A stretch of 64,000 nucleotides of DNA from Curtobacterium salicis (GCF_011759505.1 NZ_JAAOYO010000003.1:496001-560000), one strand, 5' to 3'; positions 31,243 to 41,946 are shown, counted from the first letter of the stretch. Notes: generated by a model from the sequence alone, not told the origin. Translations and numbers: made by a program.

Positions 31243-31392
31243 TTCTCCACACCTCCCACCGGAGTTCTCCACAGCTGTGGACAGATCGGTGAGTTACACG
31301 GGTGTGATTATCCCCACTGTGGAGGAGCCTGTGGACAACTCGGGCACGGGGGTGGGGACAGGGGTGTGGAGAACTGCACGATCTGTGGAGAA
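31243..31392. promoter_or_regulatory. Cluster of DnaA-box-like sequences
   Basis: In 150 bp there are TTCTCCACA (31243, 31265), TGTGGACAG (31276), TTATCCCCA (31308), TGTGGACAA (31330, a perfect box) and TGTGGAGAA (31365, 31384). The stretch is non-coding, between the rhomboid and crgA terminators. Confidence 0.7.
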
Positions 31393-31472
31393 CTGCGGAC
31401 GTGCCTCCTGGGCGACGGATCGTCCAGACCGTTGCTTGTGGAGAGAGCCCTCGACGGCTGCGGCACCGACGA

Positions 31473-31510
31473 CGACGCCCGCCGCACCGGGAACGGTGCG
31501 ACGGGCGTCG
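31473..31510 (-). terminator. Terminator of crgA
   Basis: A 17-bp stem CGACGCCCGCCGCACCG / CGGTGCGACGGGCGTCG with one internal mismatch and loop GGAA, 20 bp beyond the crgA stop. Confidence 0.85.
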
Positions 31511-31529
31511 AGGAAGCGTGCGGGCGGTG

Positions 31530-31784
31530 TCAGCGCCAGCGCGTCGTCATGAGGAAGCCGACGAACATGATGCCGAAGCCGATCAGGATGTTCCACGAGT
31601 TCAGCGACGGGACCGGCAGTGTGCCGCCCGAGACGTAGAAGACGATGACCCACGCGAGCCCGATCAGCATGAAGCCGAACATGACGGGCTTGAACCACAC
31701 CGGGTTCGGCTGGTCCCCCGCGGTGTCCACCGAGTCGGCTCGGGTCGTCCGGGCGGGCTTGGTGCGGTCCTTGTCCATGGCCAT
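31530..31784 (-). CDS. crgA: Cell division protein CrgA
   Basis: An 84-residue protein with two transmembrane helices. The family block NPVWFKPVMFGFMLIGLAW and the ending WNILIGFGIMFVGFLMTTRWR-type sequence are clear. CrgA bridges FtsZ, FtsQ and penicillin-binding proteins at the septum in actinobacteria. It is divergent from trpG; the gap contains GGTATCCTACC, which can serve as a -10 on either strand. Confidence 0.96.
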   Translation of the reverse strand: MAMDKDRTKPARTTRADSVDTAGDQPNPVWFKPVMFGFMLIGLAWVIVFYVSGGTLPVPSLNSWNILIGFGIMFVGFLMTTRWR

Positions 31785-31867
31785 GGCCGGTATCCTACCG
31801 TCACCATGCGTGAGTTCCGGCCCGCCGGAGGCGACTCACATCCCCCCACGAGTACGGTGAGCGGCCC

Positions 31868-32506
31868 ATGACCAAGATCCTCGTCGTCGACAACTACGAC
31901 AGCTTCGTGTACACCCTCAACGGCTACGTCCAGCAGCTCGGCGCGGACACCGACGTCGTCCGCAACGACGCCTTCCCCGAGGACGAGATCGCCGACCGGA
32001 TCGCGGAGTACGACGCTGTGCTGCTCTCTCCCGGCCCGGGCACGCCCGCCGACGCCGGAGTCTCGATCCCCACCGTGCGTGCAGCGATCGCAGCCGACAA
32101 GCCCCTGCTGGGCGTGTGCCTCGGTCACCAGGCGATCGCAGAGGCCCTGGGCGCCACCGTCACGCACGCCGACGAGCTCATGCACGGCAAGACGTCCCAG
32201 GTCGACCACGACGACAGCGTGCTGTTCACGGGCGTCCCGCACCCCTTCACCGCGACGCGGTACCACTCGCTCGCGATCGTCGACGGGACGGTCCCGGACG
32301 AACTGACCGTCACGGCCCGCACCGCCGGCGGCGTCATCATGGGTGTCCAGCACCGCGATGCGCCCGTCTACGGCGTGCAGTTCCACCCCGAGTCCGTCCT
32401 GACCGAGGGCGGCTACCGGATGGTCGGCAACTGGCTCGAGACCGCCGGCCTCAGCGGAGCAGCCGAGCGTGCAGCCGGCCTCGGGCCGCTGATCTCGGGC
32501 CGCTGA
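31868..32506 (+). CDS. trpG: Class I glutamine amidotransferase (TrpG/PabA)
   Basis: Small subunit that supplies ammonia from glutamine for anthranilate or aminodeoxychorismate synthesis. It has 212 residues. The glutaminase triad is visible: Cys in LLGVCLGHQAIAEALG, and His and Glu in YGVQFHPESVLT. The oxyanion motif is SPGPGTP. The amphibolic TrpG/PabA assignment cannot be narrowed because no partner (trpE/pabB) is adjacent. The last seven residues and the stop lie inside a tandem DNA repeat, so the C-terminus is probably not conserved. Confidence 0.93.
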   Translation: MTKILVVDNYDSFVYTLNGYVQQLGADTDVVRNDAFPEDEIADRIAEYDAVLLSPGPGTPADAGVSIPTVRAAIAADKPLLGVCLGHQAIAEALGATVTHADELMHGKTSQVDHDDSVLFTGVPHPFTATRYHSLAIVDGTVPDELTVTARTAGGVIMGVQHRDAPVYGVQFHPESVLTEGGYRMVGNWLETAGLSGAAERAAGLGPLISGR

Positions 32507-32567
32507 TCTGGGGCCGCTGTCCGCAGCCCGCTGATCTCAGGCCGCTGACCGCAGCCCGCTGACCGCG
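32483..32567. repeat. 14-15-bp tandem repeat across the trpG stop
   Basis: Six imperfect units of the type GGGCCGCTGATCTC run from the last trpG codons into the spacer before pknB. The first two units are identical over 13 bases. Confidence 0.8.
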
Positions 32568-32586
32568 CGGGCAGCCAGACCGGTGG

Positions 32587-34377
32587 TCAACCGTCCTTGT
32601 CGTCCCCGGCGCCCTGGCCCTTGTCGTTCGCCGGGGGTGCCGGCTGCCGCGACGGCTGCGCCGACGCCGCGCAGTACGTCAGGATCACGGTGCTGCCCTG
32701 GGCGACATCGCCCGACGGGACACTCTGCTGCGTGACGGTGCTGCCCGTGCACGCGTACGACGGGGACGGCTGCACGGTCAGTCCGAGTCCGGCCAGCGTC
32801 GAGTTCGCGGTCTCGAAGGGCTGCTGGGTCACGTCCGGCAGTTGCACCTTGCCGTTCGAGACGACCAGGTCGACGACGGAGCCCTTCTCATGCGAGCTGC
32901 CCGAGGCCGGGTCCGTGCTGAGGACGGTTCCCTCCGGGACGGACGGCGAGTAGTCGGAGTCGACTGCCCCGACCGTGAAGCCGGCGTCGGTGAGCGCACT
33001 CGTCGCCGCGTCCTGCGACTGCTCCTCGACGTTCGGGACCGCGATCTTCTCGACGCCGAGCGAGTAGTAGATCCGGACGTCCTGACCACGCGCCACCGAG
33101 GTGCCCTTGCTCGGGACCGTCTTGATGACGTCGTTGCGGTCCGCGGTGTCCGAGTTCTGCGCGACCCCGATCGGATCGAGCCCGCTCTTCCGGAGGGTCG
33201 CCCGGGCGTCCTTGTACGTCTGCCCGGACACGTCCGGCACGCTGATCGAGGAGTTCACCGGCGGCTTGCCCGGCGTGAGGTTGGCGACGAAGTAGCCCAT
33301 CGCCGCGATGACCGCCGCGGTCAGGATGATGCCGAGCCAGATCCACGCCACCGGGGGTCGCCGCTGCGTCCGCTGGGGACGGTGCTCCTGCGTGTCGTCG
33401 AGCTCGCGGAAGGCCACGTCGGCGTTGCCGGCAGCGCGCGGGTTGACGTTGAACAGGAGCGAGGCGTCGTCCGCTGCGGCGGCAGCGAGCTTCTTCTTCG
33501 AGATCGGGACGTGACCGGCGGCGGCCTGCTGCAGGTCGCGTCGGAACTCGGCGGCGTTCTGGAACCGCCGTGTGCGGTCCTTCACGAGCGCGTGCAGGGT
33601 CACCGCATCGAGCGCGGGCGACACCGTCGACGTGATCGTGGACGGCGCGACGGGCTGCTCGCTGACGTGCTGGTACGCGACCGCCACCGGCGTGCTGCCG
33701 CGGAACGGGGGTCGTCCGGTGAGCAGCTCGAAGAGCACGATGCCGGTGGAGTAGAGGTCGGTGCGGGCGTCGACGGTCTCACCGCGGGCCTGCTCGGGCG
33801 AGAAGTACGACGCCGTGCCGAGGATCGAGGTCGTCTGGGCGACGGTCGCGGACGTGTCCGTGATGGCCCGGGCGATGCCGAAGTCCATGACCTTGACTTG
33901 GCCGGAGTGCGTGATCATCACGTTGGCCGGCTTGATGTCACGGTGGACGACCCCGGCGCGGTGTGAGAACTCGAGGGCGGTGAGGATGCCCTCGACGATG
34001 CGAGCGGCTTCTTCCTGCACGACCGGGCCCTCGGCGACGATGTCGCTCAGCGGACGGCCCTCGACGTACTCCATGACGATGAACGGCACTTGGGACTCGG
34101 CGCCCGAGGACTCCCGCACGGTCTCTTCGCCGGCGTCGTAGACGCGCACGATCGTCGGGTGGGCCATCCGTGCGGCCGCCTGGGCTTCCTGGCGGAAGCG
34201 CGTGCGGAACGCCGGGTCGTTCGCGAGGCTGGGCTTGAGCAGCTTGACGGCCACGCGTCGGCCGAGACGTGTGTCGGTCCCGACGTGGACGGTGGCCATG
34301 CCCCCGCGACCGATGACGTCACCGATCTCGTAGCGGTTGGCGAGGAGCGTGATCCCCGCGGTCACACCTTCTGGCAC
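32587..34377 (-). CDS. pknB: PASTA-domain Ser/Thr kinase PknB
   Basis: Transmembrane kinase coupling muropeptide/lipid II sensing to growth and division. The 596-residue protein has a kinase domain (about 8-270) with IGRGGMATV, the lysine in RVAVKLLK, HRDIKPANV, DFGIARA and SPEQARGE. A membrane helix (about 370-390) and three extracellular PASTA repeats (about 400-590) follow: ISVPDVSGQTYKDA, IAVPNVEEQSQDAA and VQLPDVTQQPFETA. I start at GTG 34377 with GGAGG five bases upstream; longer frames read through the pknA terminator. It follows that terminator, so it may have its own promoter (TACACT-type -10 near 34405). Confidence 0.94.
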   Translation of the reverse strand: MPEGVTAGITLLANRYEIGDVIGRGGMATVHVGTDTRLGRRVAVKLLKPSLANDPAFRTRFRQEAQAAARMAHPTIVRVYDAGEETVRESSGAESQVPFIVMEYVEGRPLSDIVAEGPVVQEEAARIVEGILTALEFSHRAGVVHRDIKPANVMITHSGQVKVMDFGIARAITDTSATVAQTTSILGTASYFSPEQARGETVDARTDLYSTGIVLFELLTGRPPFRGSTPVAVAYQHVSEQPVAPSTITSTVSPALDAVTLHALVKDRTRRFQNAAEFRRDLQQAAAGHVPISKKKLAAAAADDASLLFNVNPRAAGNADVAFRELDDTQEHRPQRTQRRPPVAWIWLGIILTAAVIAAMGYFVANLTPGKPPVNSSISVPDVSGQTYKDARATLRKSGLDPIGVAQNSDTADRNDVIKTVPSKGTSVARGQDVRIYYSLGVEKIAVPNVEEQSQDAATSALTDAGFTVGAVDSDYSPSVPEGTVLSTDPASGSSHEKGSVVDLVVSNGKVQLPDVTQQPFETANSTLAGLGLTVQPSPSYACTGSTVTQQSVPSGDVAQGSTVILTYCAASAQPSRQPAPPANDKGQGAGDDKDG

Positions 34378-34474
34378 GTACTCCTCCGAATGTCCGTCCG
34401 AGCAAGTGTACGGCAGGGGTCTCTGGAGGGAGGCTGGCTGCGGGGGTGCTGACGCAACCGTTACCGGAACGTGG

Positions 34475-34507
34475 CGAGGCCCCGACACGCAGTGTGTCGG
34501 GGCCTCG
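34475..34507 (-). terminator. Terminator between pknA and pknB
   Basis: A perfect 14-bp stem CGAGGCCCCGACAC / GTGTCGGGGCCTCG with loop GCAGT, 21 bp past the pknA stop. Confidence 0.85.
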
Positions 34508-34527
34508 GGTTGGGACATCAGGTCCGG

Positions 34528-36258
34528 TCAGTCCTGGGGCGTGGCCGTCGGCGTCGGCGCGTCGGTCGGCTCCGGCGGAGCGACCCAGGTGGCGGTCGCG
34601 GGGTCGGAACTGCTCGACGCGGCGAGGTTGCCGCACGTGACCGTGTAGGACAGCGTCACGTCGTTGCCCGCCTGGTCCGCCTGGATGTCGACCGAGGTCT
34701 CGGACGTGTCACCGCTCGTGGCGCCGGACGCGTCCTTTCCGCCGGACACGGTCCACGAGTACTTCGAGACCGTGTAGCCCGTGGGGCAGGTCGCGGTGGA
34801 CCAGCTGAACGTCACGGCGCCCGTGGCCGAGACCGCACCGGCGCTCGGCGTGTTCGGCTTGTTCACCGACGGCGGTGCCGTGTACTCGCGGAGCGTCACG
34901 AGCGAGCCGTCCGCCAGGCTGCCGGTCGGGCTGATCGACTGCACGGTGTTCGCCTGCTCGGCGGTCTCGGCGGGGTCGCCGTCCTGCACCTGCACCGCGA
35001 GTCCCATGCCCTGCAGTTCACCGGTGACCTGGTCGGTGGGACGACCGACGTAGTCCGCGGGGTTGATCGTCGTCCGGGTCTCCGTCGGGGTGGCCGACGG
35101 CTCCTGGCTCGGTGTCTGCACCTGCGACGGTGTCGAGTCGCGCGTGGGCGGCGAGGTCGGCTTCGGGTCCGGGTCCCCGTTCGCGAAGACGAGCACCCCG
35201 ATCACGATCGCGGCGATCACCACGACGGCCCCGACGACCCACCAGATCCAGGCCCGGCTCTTCCGCTCGTCGGAGTCGTCCTCGGGACCGGCCGGGCTGC
35301 GGGGCACGCCGGCACCGACGACGGGGGCGTTCGCCTGGGTCCCGATGAGCGCGGTCGCCGCGTCGTTGCCGGGCGGCGGGTTGAACGCGACCGTGCCGGC
35401 GCCGGCGATGGCGGGCACCGCGACGGTCGCCGCGGCGACGTCACCACGACGGAGGGCCTGGGCAGCGCGGGCGAGGTTCGCCGCGGTGGCCGGGCGGTCG
35501 GCGGGCTTCTTCGCGATGCACGACATCACGAGCGCGGCGACCGGTTCCGGGACGGTCCCCGGGAGCGCGGGCGGCTGGTCGTTGATGTGCGCCATCGCGA
35601 TGGCGACCTGCGACTCGCCCGTGAACGGACGACGTCCGGCCAGGCACTCGTACGCGACGATGCCGAGCGAGTACACGTCCGTGGACGGGGACGCCGGGTG
35701 ACCGCTGGCCTGCTCGGGCGAGAGGTACTGGACGGTGCCCATGACCTGGCCGGTCGCGGTGAGCGGGACCTGGTCGGCGATGCGGGCGATCCCGAAGTCG
35801 GTGATCTTGACGCGGCCGTCCGGCGTGATGAGCAGGTTGCCCGGCTTGATGTCGCGGTGGACCAGTCCGACGGCGTGCGCAGCCTGCAGCGCGTTCGCGG
35901 TCTGGGCGACGATGTCGAGCACCTTGTCGACGGGCAGGGTGTGCTCGCGCTCGATCATCGTGGACAGGGCCTCGCCGGGGACGAGTTCCATGACGAGGTA
36001 GGCGCTGCCGTCTTCCTCGCCGTAGTCGAAGACGTTGGCGATGCCCTCGTGGTTGACGAGCGCGGCGTGCCGGGCCTCGGCGCGGAAGCGCTCGAGGAAC
36101 CCGGGGTCGCCGAGGTACTCGTCCTTGAGGATCTTCAGGGCGACGGTGCGCCCGATGACCAGGTCAGTCGCCTGCCACACCTCTCCCATGCCGCCGATGG
36201 CGACCCGGGACGAGAGCTGGTACCGCCCACCGAAGGTGAGTCCGCTGGTGGGTCTCAT
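34528..36258 (-). CDS. pknA: Ser/Thr kinase PknA-type with PASTA and Ig/FN3-like ectodomain
   Basis: A 576-residue membrane kinase. The kinase domain (about 12-275) shows IGGMGEVWQATD, VALKILK, HRDIKPGNLL, DFGIARI and SPEQASGH. A proline-rich juxtamembrane part and a helix (about 345-368) follow. The ectodomain has one PASTA-like unit (DYVGRPTDQVTGELQ), then a beta-rich domain near 465-560 with a Cys pair (TCPTGYTV ... VTCGNL) that looks Ig/FN3-like. It probably pairs with PknB in cell-wall control. ATG 36258 overlaps the pbpA stop by four bases. Confidence 0.92.
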   Translation of the reverse strand: MRPTSGLTFGGRYQLSSRVAIGGMGEVWQATDLVIGRTVALKILKDEYLGDPGFLERFRAEARHAALVNHEGIANVFDYGEEDGSAYLVMELVPGEALSTMIEREHTLPVDKVLDIVAQTANALQAAHAVGLVHRDIKPGNLLITPDGRVKITDFGIARIADQVPLTATGQVMGTVQYLSPEQASGHPASPSTDVYSLGIVAYECLAGRRPFTGESQVAIAMAHINDQPPALPGTVPEPVAALVMSCIAKKPADRPATAANLARAAQALRRGDVAAATVAVPAIAGAGTVAFNPPPGNDAATALIGTQANAPVVGAGVPRSPAGPEDDSDERKSRAWIWWVVGAVVVIAAIVIGVLVFANGDPDPKPTSPPTRDSTPSQVQTPSQEPSATPTETRTTINPADYVGRPTDQVTGELQGMGLAVQVQDGDPAETAEQANTVQSISPTGSLADGSLVTLREYTAPPSVNKPNTPSAGAVSATGAVTFSWSTATCPTGYTVSKYSWTVSGGKDASGATSGDTSETSVDIQADQAGNDVTLSYTVTCGNLAASSSSDPATATWVAPPEPTDAPTPTATPQD

Positions 36259-37709
36259 TTGTTCAGCACCGCCTCCATGACCTTCTTCGCGACGGGAGCC
36301 GCGACCGTGTTGCCGACTCCGGACTGCCCGAGCCCGCCGCCGTTCCCGACGACCACGGCGACCGCGACCTCGGGGTCCTTGGCCGGGGCGAAGCCCGTGA
36401 ACCAGAGTGTGTAGGGATCGCCGGTCCCGCCTTCGGCAGTACCGGTCTTGCCCGCGACGTCGACACCGTCGATCTTCGCATTCGTTCCGGTCCCGGCGTT
36501 GACGACGCTCTGCATCGCCTCGGTCAGGTCGGACGCGTCGCCGGAGGAGAGCGGGGCGCTGTACTGCTTCGGCGAGAAGGACTCGACGGTCTTCAGGTCG
36601 CTGGTCTCGATCGACTCGACGAGCGACGGCTGCATGACCTTGCCGCCGTTCGCGATGCCCGCGGACACCATCGCCATCTGCAGCGGGGTCACCCGGTCGT
36701 TCGCCTGACCGAAGGCGCTGAGCATGAGCTGCGCGGTCGATTCGGGCTCGGGGTACTGGCTCGGCGTCGCCGAGGTCGGGACGTCGATGACGCTGCCGAA
36801 GCCGTACGCGTCGGCCGTCTTCTTGATCGTCTCGTACCCGAGCTTCCGCCCGAGTTCCGCGAAGGGGATGTTGCACGAGTACTGGATCGCGACGCGGAGC
36901 TTCACCTGGTCGCCGCCGCCGCAGCTGCCGCCCTCGGCGTTGTTGATCCGCGAACTCGTGCCGGGCAGGGTCAGCGTCGAGGGGTTCGGCAGGGTCGAGT
37001 CGAGCGTGTAGTCCCCGCTCGCCAGTGCGGCGGAGGCCACCACGAGCTTGAAGACCGATCCGGGCGTGTAGAGGTCGCCGGCGATCGCCCGGTTCGCCAG
37101 CGGCTTGGACGCGTCCGACTCGAGCGCCTGGTAGCGCGCGATGACGTCCTTGGTGTCGTGGGAGGTGAGCGTGTTCGGGTCGTAGCCCGGCTTCGACACC
37201 ATCGCGAGGATCTTGCCGGTCTTCGGCTGGATCGCGACGACGGCGCCGGTGTTGGCTCCGAGGGCGTCGTAGGCGGCCTGCTGCACGTCGGGGTCGATCG
37301 TCAGGTTCACGTTGTCGCCCTGGACGTCCTGACCGGTGAGGATCGAGTTGAGGTTCTGGAAGAACGAGTCGTCGCTGTTGCCCGACAGCACGGCGTTCTC
37401 CGCGCCCTCGATGCCGGCGTTGCCCTGCCCGATCGTGAAGTACCCCGTGACGGCCGAGTAGAGCTCGCCGCTGTTGTACTTGCGCTGGTACTGGTACTGG
37501 TCGTCGACCGCGGTGGACTCGGCGATCGGCTTGCCGTCGACCAGGATCGCGCCGCGCTTGGTCGAGTAACTGTCCAGGATGGTTCGGGAGTTGCGGCTGT
37601 CGGCACGGAGCGAGTCCGCCGCGAAGAACTGGATGGACGTCGTCGACACGAAGAGCGCGACGAACATGAGCACGACGACGGTCGAGACGCCGCGGAGTTG
37701 GCGGTTCAC
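36255..37709 (-). CDS. pbpA: Class B penicillin-binding protein (PbpA)
   Basis: A 484-residue septal/elongation transpeptidase. A single N-terminal anchor (VSTVVVLMFVALFVSTTSI) is followed by the dimerisation domain and the transpeptidase domain. Active-site motifs are SxxK in YTPGSVFKL, SxN in QYSCNIPF, and KTG in VAGKTGTAEGG. It makes peptidoglycan cross-links together with the RodA-type glycosyltransferase whose gene overlaps its start by four bases. Confidence 0.96.
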   Translation of the reverse strand: MNRQLRGVSTVVVLMFVALFVSTTSIQFFAADSLRADSRNSRTILDSYSTKRGAILVDGKPIAESTAVDDQYQYQRKYNSGELYSAVTGYFTIGQGNAGIEGAENAVLSGNSDDSFFQNLNSILTGQDVQGDNVNLTIDPDVQQAAYDALGANTGAVVAIQPKTGKILAMVSKPGYDPNTLTSHDTKDVIARYQALESDASKPLANRAIAGDLYTPGSVFKLVVASAALASGDYTLDSTLPNPSTLTLPGTSSRINNAEGGSCGGGDQVKLRVAIQYSCNIPFAELGRKLGYETIKKTADAYGFGSVIDVPTSATPSQYPEPESTAQLMLSAFGQANDRVTPLQMAMVSAGIANGGKVMQPSLVESIETSDLKTVESFSPKQYSAPLSSGDASDLTEAMQSVVNAGTGTNAKIDGVDVAGKTGTAEGGTGDPYTLWFTGFAPAKDPEVAVAVVVGNGGGLGQSGVGNTVAAPVAKKVMEAVLNK

Positions 37710-39141
37710 CGGCGCTCCTTCCTGGACCGGCCGCGGCCGGTGTTGCCCCGCTCGGAGAACGCACCCTGCTGGACACGCTGCTCGGCGGGGATGGAGTCGG
37801 TCAGCCGCAGCAGCATCGCCGCGATGATCCAGTTCGCCACGAGTGACGAACCACCGGCTGCCATGAACGGCGTGGTGAGTCCGGTGACGGGGATGATGCG
37901 GGTGATGCCCCCGACGACGACGAAGACCTGCAGGGCGATCGTGAAGCCGAAGCCGATGCCGAGCAGCTTGCCGAAGTCGTCCTGCGCCATGAAGCCGACG
38001 CGGATGCCCCGGGACACCAGGATCACGAACAGGCCGAGGATCGCGAAGACACCGATCAGCCCGAGCTCTTCACCGAGCGACGAGATGATGTAGTCGGCGT
38101 TGGCGACCGGGGTGATGTACGGGCGGCCCTGCCCGAGTCCGGTGCCGGTGATGCCGCCGTTGGCGAACCCGAACAGGCCCTGCACGAGCTGGTAGCTGCC
38201 CTGCGTCTGCCGCAGGAAGATCTGCTGGTCGAACGGGTTGAGCCACTGCTCGAACCGGCCCTGCACGTAGACCAGGACACTCGCCGCCACGAGGGCGCCG
38301 CCGATGAACAGCACCAGACCGATCACGACCCAGCTGAGGCGTGCGGTCGCGACGTAGATCATCACGAGGAACAGGCCGAAGTACAGCAGCGCGGTGCCGA
38401 GGTCGCGCTGGAACACCAGCACGCTCATCGCCACACCCCAGATGATGAGGATCGGACCGAGGTCGCGGGCGCGGGGGAACGTCATGCCGAGGAACTTCCG
38501 GCCGACGATCGACAGGCTGTCCCGGGCGGTGACGAGGTAGCCGGCGAAGAACAGCGCCATCGTGATCTTCGCGAGCTCGCCGGGCTGGAACGAGAACGGC
38601 CCGATCCGGATCCAGACGCGGGCACCACCGATGTTCGTGCCGATGCCGGGGAGCATCGGCAGCAGGAGCAGCACGATGGTCAGCAGCATGAAGATGTACC
38701 GGTAGCGCTGCAGGAACCGGTGGTTGCGCACGAGCAGGATCGTCACGATGGCGAACACCATGGCGAGCAGGGTCCAGGCGATCTGCTTCACACCGATCGC
38801 CGCCCACCCCTCGACGCCGTTGTGGATGTCGATCCGGTAGATCTCCGCGATGCCGATGCCGTTGAGCACGAGGGCGACCGGGAGGATGAAGGGGTCGGCG
38901 TTCTTCGCGACGATCCGCAGGATGACGTGCATCACCAGTGCGAGGCCGAGGATCGAGGCCGCCGTCCACAGCACCGACGTGTCGAAGACCCGGCCCTTGG
39001 TGCCGAGCTGCACGAGCACCATGGCGCCGGCGCAGATGCCGCAGGCGATGACGAGCAGCACGAGCTCGAGGTTCCGCGCGCGGGCGGGCTCCCGCAGCTT
39101 GATCGTGATCGCCTGGGTCAACGAGGGTGCGGTCGTGGCGC

Positions 39142-39145
<4 letters not shown>
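37706..39145 (-). CDS. rodA: FtsW/RodA/SpoVE-family glycosyltransferase
   Basis: SEDS glycosyltransferase polymerising lipid II, 479 residues and about 12 transmembrane helices. Family motifs include LGTALLYFGLF, GxGLGQGRPYI-type sequence and the C-terminal GLTTPFMAAGGSSLVANW. It acts with PbpA. Start ATG 39145 overlaps pstP by four bases (ATGA). Whether it is RodA or FtsW by function is inferred from operon position. Confidence 0.95.
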
Positions 39146-40512
<1,367 letters not shown>

Positions 40513-40519
40513 CCCGGGA

Positions 40520-41086
40520 CTACCGCCGCAGCTCGAACGTCGTCGTCCCGATGGTGATCGGGGTGCGTTCCGCCACGGTGGTGGGGACGGTGACCTTCTG
40601 CCCGCCGACGAAGGTGCCGTTGGTCGATCCGAGGTCGGTGAGGACCCAGGCCCCGCCCTGCAGGTCGAGGCGGGCGTGGTTCGTGGACGTGTAGTCGTCA
40701 CGGATCACGACGTTGCTCTCGCTGGAGCGGCCGATCGTGATGGGACCGCCGCCGAGCGGCATCTCCATGCCCTCGCGGGCGCCCTCGGTGATCACGAGAC
40801 GGGTGGCGACCGGCGCGCCGGGAGCGGCGGTCGGGGCACTCGGCTGCCCGATCAGCTCGGTGAATGCACTCGGGGACGCTCCGGAGGCGGCAGCTGCGGT
40901 ACCGGCGCCGGCCGGCATCGGCGGGGTGGTCGGTGTGGACGGACCGGCCTTCGGGTCCGTCGGGATGGCACGGACACGCTGGCCGAAGAGATCGCTGCGC
41001 AGGGCGAAGACGATCACGAAGACGAAGAGCCACAGCACCGCGAGGAACGCGAAGCGCAGCACGAGCAGGGTCAGGCCCGTGGTCAT
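40520..41086 (-). CDS. fhaB: FHA-domain protein FhaB
   Basis: A 188-residue protein with one N-terminal transmembrane helix (LTLLVLRFAFLAVLWLFVF), a flexible linker and a C-terminal FHA domain (GRSSESNVVIRDDYTSTNHARL ... TDLGSTNGTFVGG split here by linker residues). It binds phosphothreonine on kinase targets and links signalling to division. It overlaps fhaA by four bases. Confidence 0.94.
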   Translation of the reverse strand: MTTGLTLLVLRFAFLAVLWLFVFVIVFALRSDLFGQRVRAIPTDPKAGPSTPTTPPMPAGAGTAAAASGASPSAFTELIGQPSAPTAAPGAPVATRLVITEGAREGMEMPLGGGPITIGRSSESNVVIRDDYTSTNHARLDLQGGAWVLTDLGSTNGTFVGGQKVTVPTTVAERTPITIGTTTFELRR

Positions 41087-41763
41087 CGCGCACCTCCGTC
41101 GTTCTCCGGGATCACCCGGAACACCATACGGGTCCGACCGATCTCAATGGTTGAATCCGGCTCGAGGATGGCCTGGGAGAAGCGCTCACCGTTGAGTTTC
41201 GACCCGTTCGTCGACCCGAGGTCGTTCACCTGGGCGTGCTTGCCGTCCCACAGGACCTCGACGTGCTTGCGGCTCGTCCCGGTGTCGGCGACCGTGATGT
41301 CCGCGTCCGTGCCACGTCCGATGACGGTCCGGCCGCGCTGCAGCCGGTGGCGCTGCGACCCGATGTCGAGGACGGCCACCCACGCGAGGTCACGCTGCAC
41401 CGTGGTGGAGTCGATCTCGAGGATGCCGGTGGAGAGCGTGCCGTCCTGCTGCAGGCGGATCGTGACCGGCCCGGAGAACGAGTAGTTCTGTGCGACCGCG
41501 TGCTGCTGCACCCGCTGGGTGAGTTCGTCGATCAGCGGACGCCCGACGTCGTTCATGCGGGTGTGGTCCGGCGGAGCGAGACGCACCGTGAACTCGTTCG
41601 GCACGAGGATGCGCTCGCGGGAGACGACTGCGGCCTTCGTGTCGAGTTCACGCCGCAGGGCCGCGGTGATCTCGACCGGCTGCACACCGGAGCGGAAGGT
41701 CTTGGCGAACGCACCGTTGACGGCGCGCTCCAACCCTCGCTCGAAGTTGTCCAGTAAGCCCAT
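41083..41763 (-). CDS. fhaA: FHA-domain protein FhaA with DUF3662
   Basis: A 226-residue cytoplasmic protein. N-terminal DUF3662 (MGLLDNFERGLERAVNGAF to about 120) precedes an FHA domain with VIGRGTDADI, TSRKHVEV and NDLGSTNGSKL. FhaA regulates lipid II export by binding the pseudokinase part of MurJ in mycobacteria; the MurJ here has a different, DUF6049-fused architecture. ATG 41763 is used, first gene of the fhaA-to-pknA operon. Confidence 0.94.
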   Translation of the reverse strand: MGLLDNFERGLERAVNGAFAKTFRSGVQPVEITAALRRELDTKAAVVSRERILVPNEFTVRLAPPDHTRMNDVGRPLIDELTQRVQQHAVAQNYSFSGPVTIRLQQDGTLSTGILEIDSTTVQRDLAWVAVLDIGSQRHRLQRGRTVIGRGTDADITVADTGTSRKHVEVLWDGKHAQVNDLGSTNGSKLNGERFSQAILEPDSTIEIGRTRMVFRVIPENDGGAR

Positions 41764-41791
41764 GGTCCCCACGTTCTCGGTCGTTGACCTC

Positions 41792-41836
41792 TGCATGGTA
41801 GTGGTTGGCTCCGGGCACCGTCTGTGCATGGTAGTG
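41792..41836. repeat. Two 12-bp direct repeats before fhaA
   Basis: TGCATGGTAGTG occurs at 41792-41803 and 41825-41836, 33 bp apart, in the 85-bp gap between fhaA and tRNA-Leu. Read on the minus strand each contains TACCAT, a possible -10. Confidence 0.5.
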
Positions 41837-41848
41837 TTCTCGTCGCTG

Positions 41849-41935
41849 GCGCGAGTGGCGGAATTGGTAGACGCGCACGGTTCAGGTCCGTGTGCTGGAA
41901 ACGGCGTGGGGGTTCAAGTCCCCCCTCGCGCACCA
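41849..41935 (+). tRNA. leuT: tRNA-Leu (CAG)
   Basis: Class II tRNA: acceptor GCGCGAG / CTCGCGC, anticodon loop TTCAGGT, a short variable arm (GCTGGAAACGGC region), T-loop GGTTCAAGTCC, and an encoded CCA end. Confidence 0.96.
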
Positions 41936-41946
41936 GTGTCAATCGA

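Noticed and set aside
31243-31392. Second replication origin
   Set aside because: The boxes are mostly weak and no AT-rich unwinding element or initiator gene accompanies them; called only a DnaA-box-like cluster.
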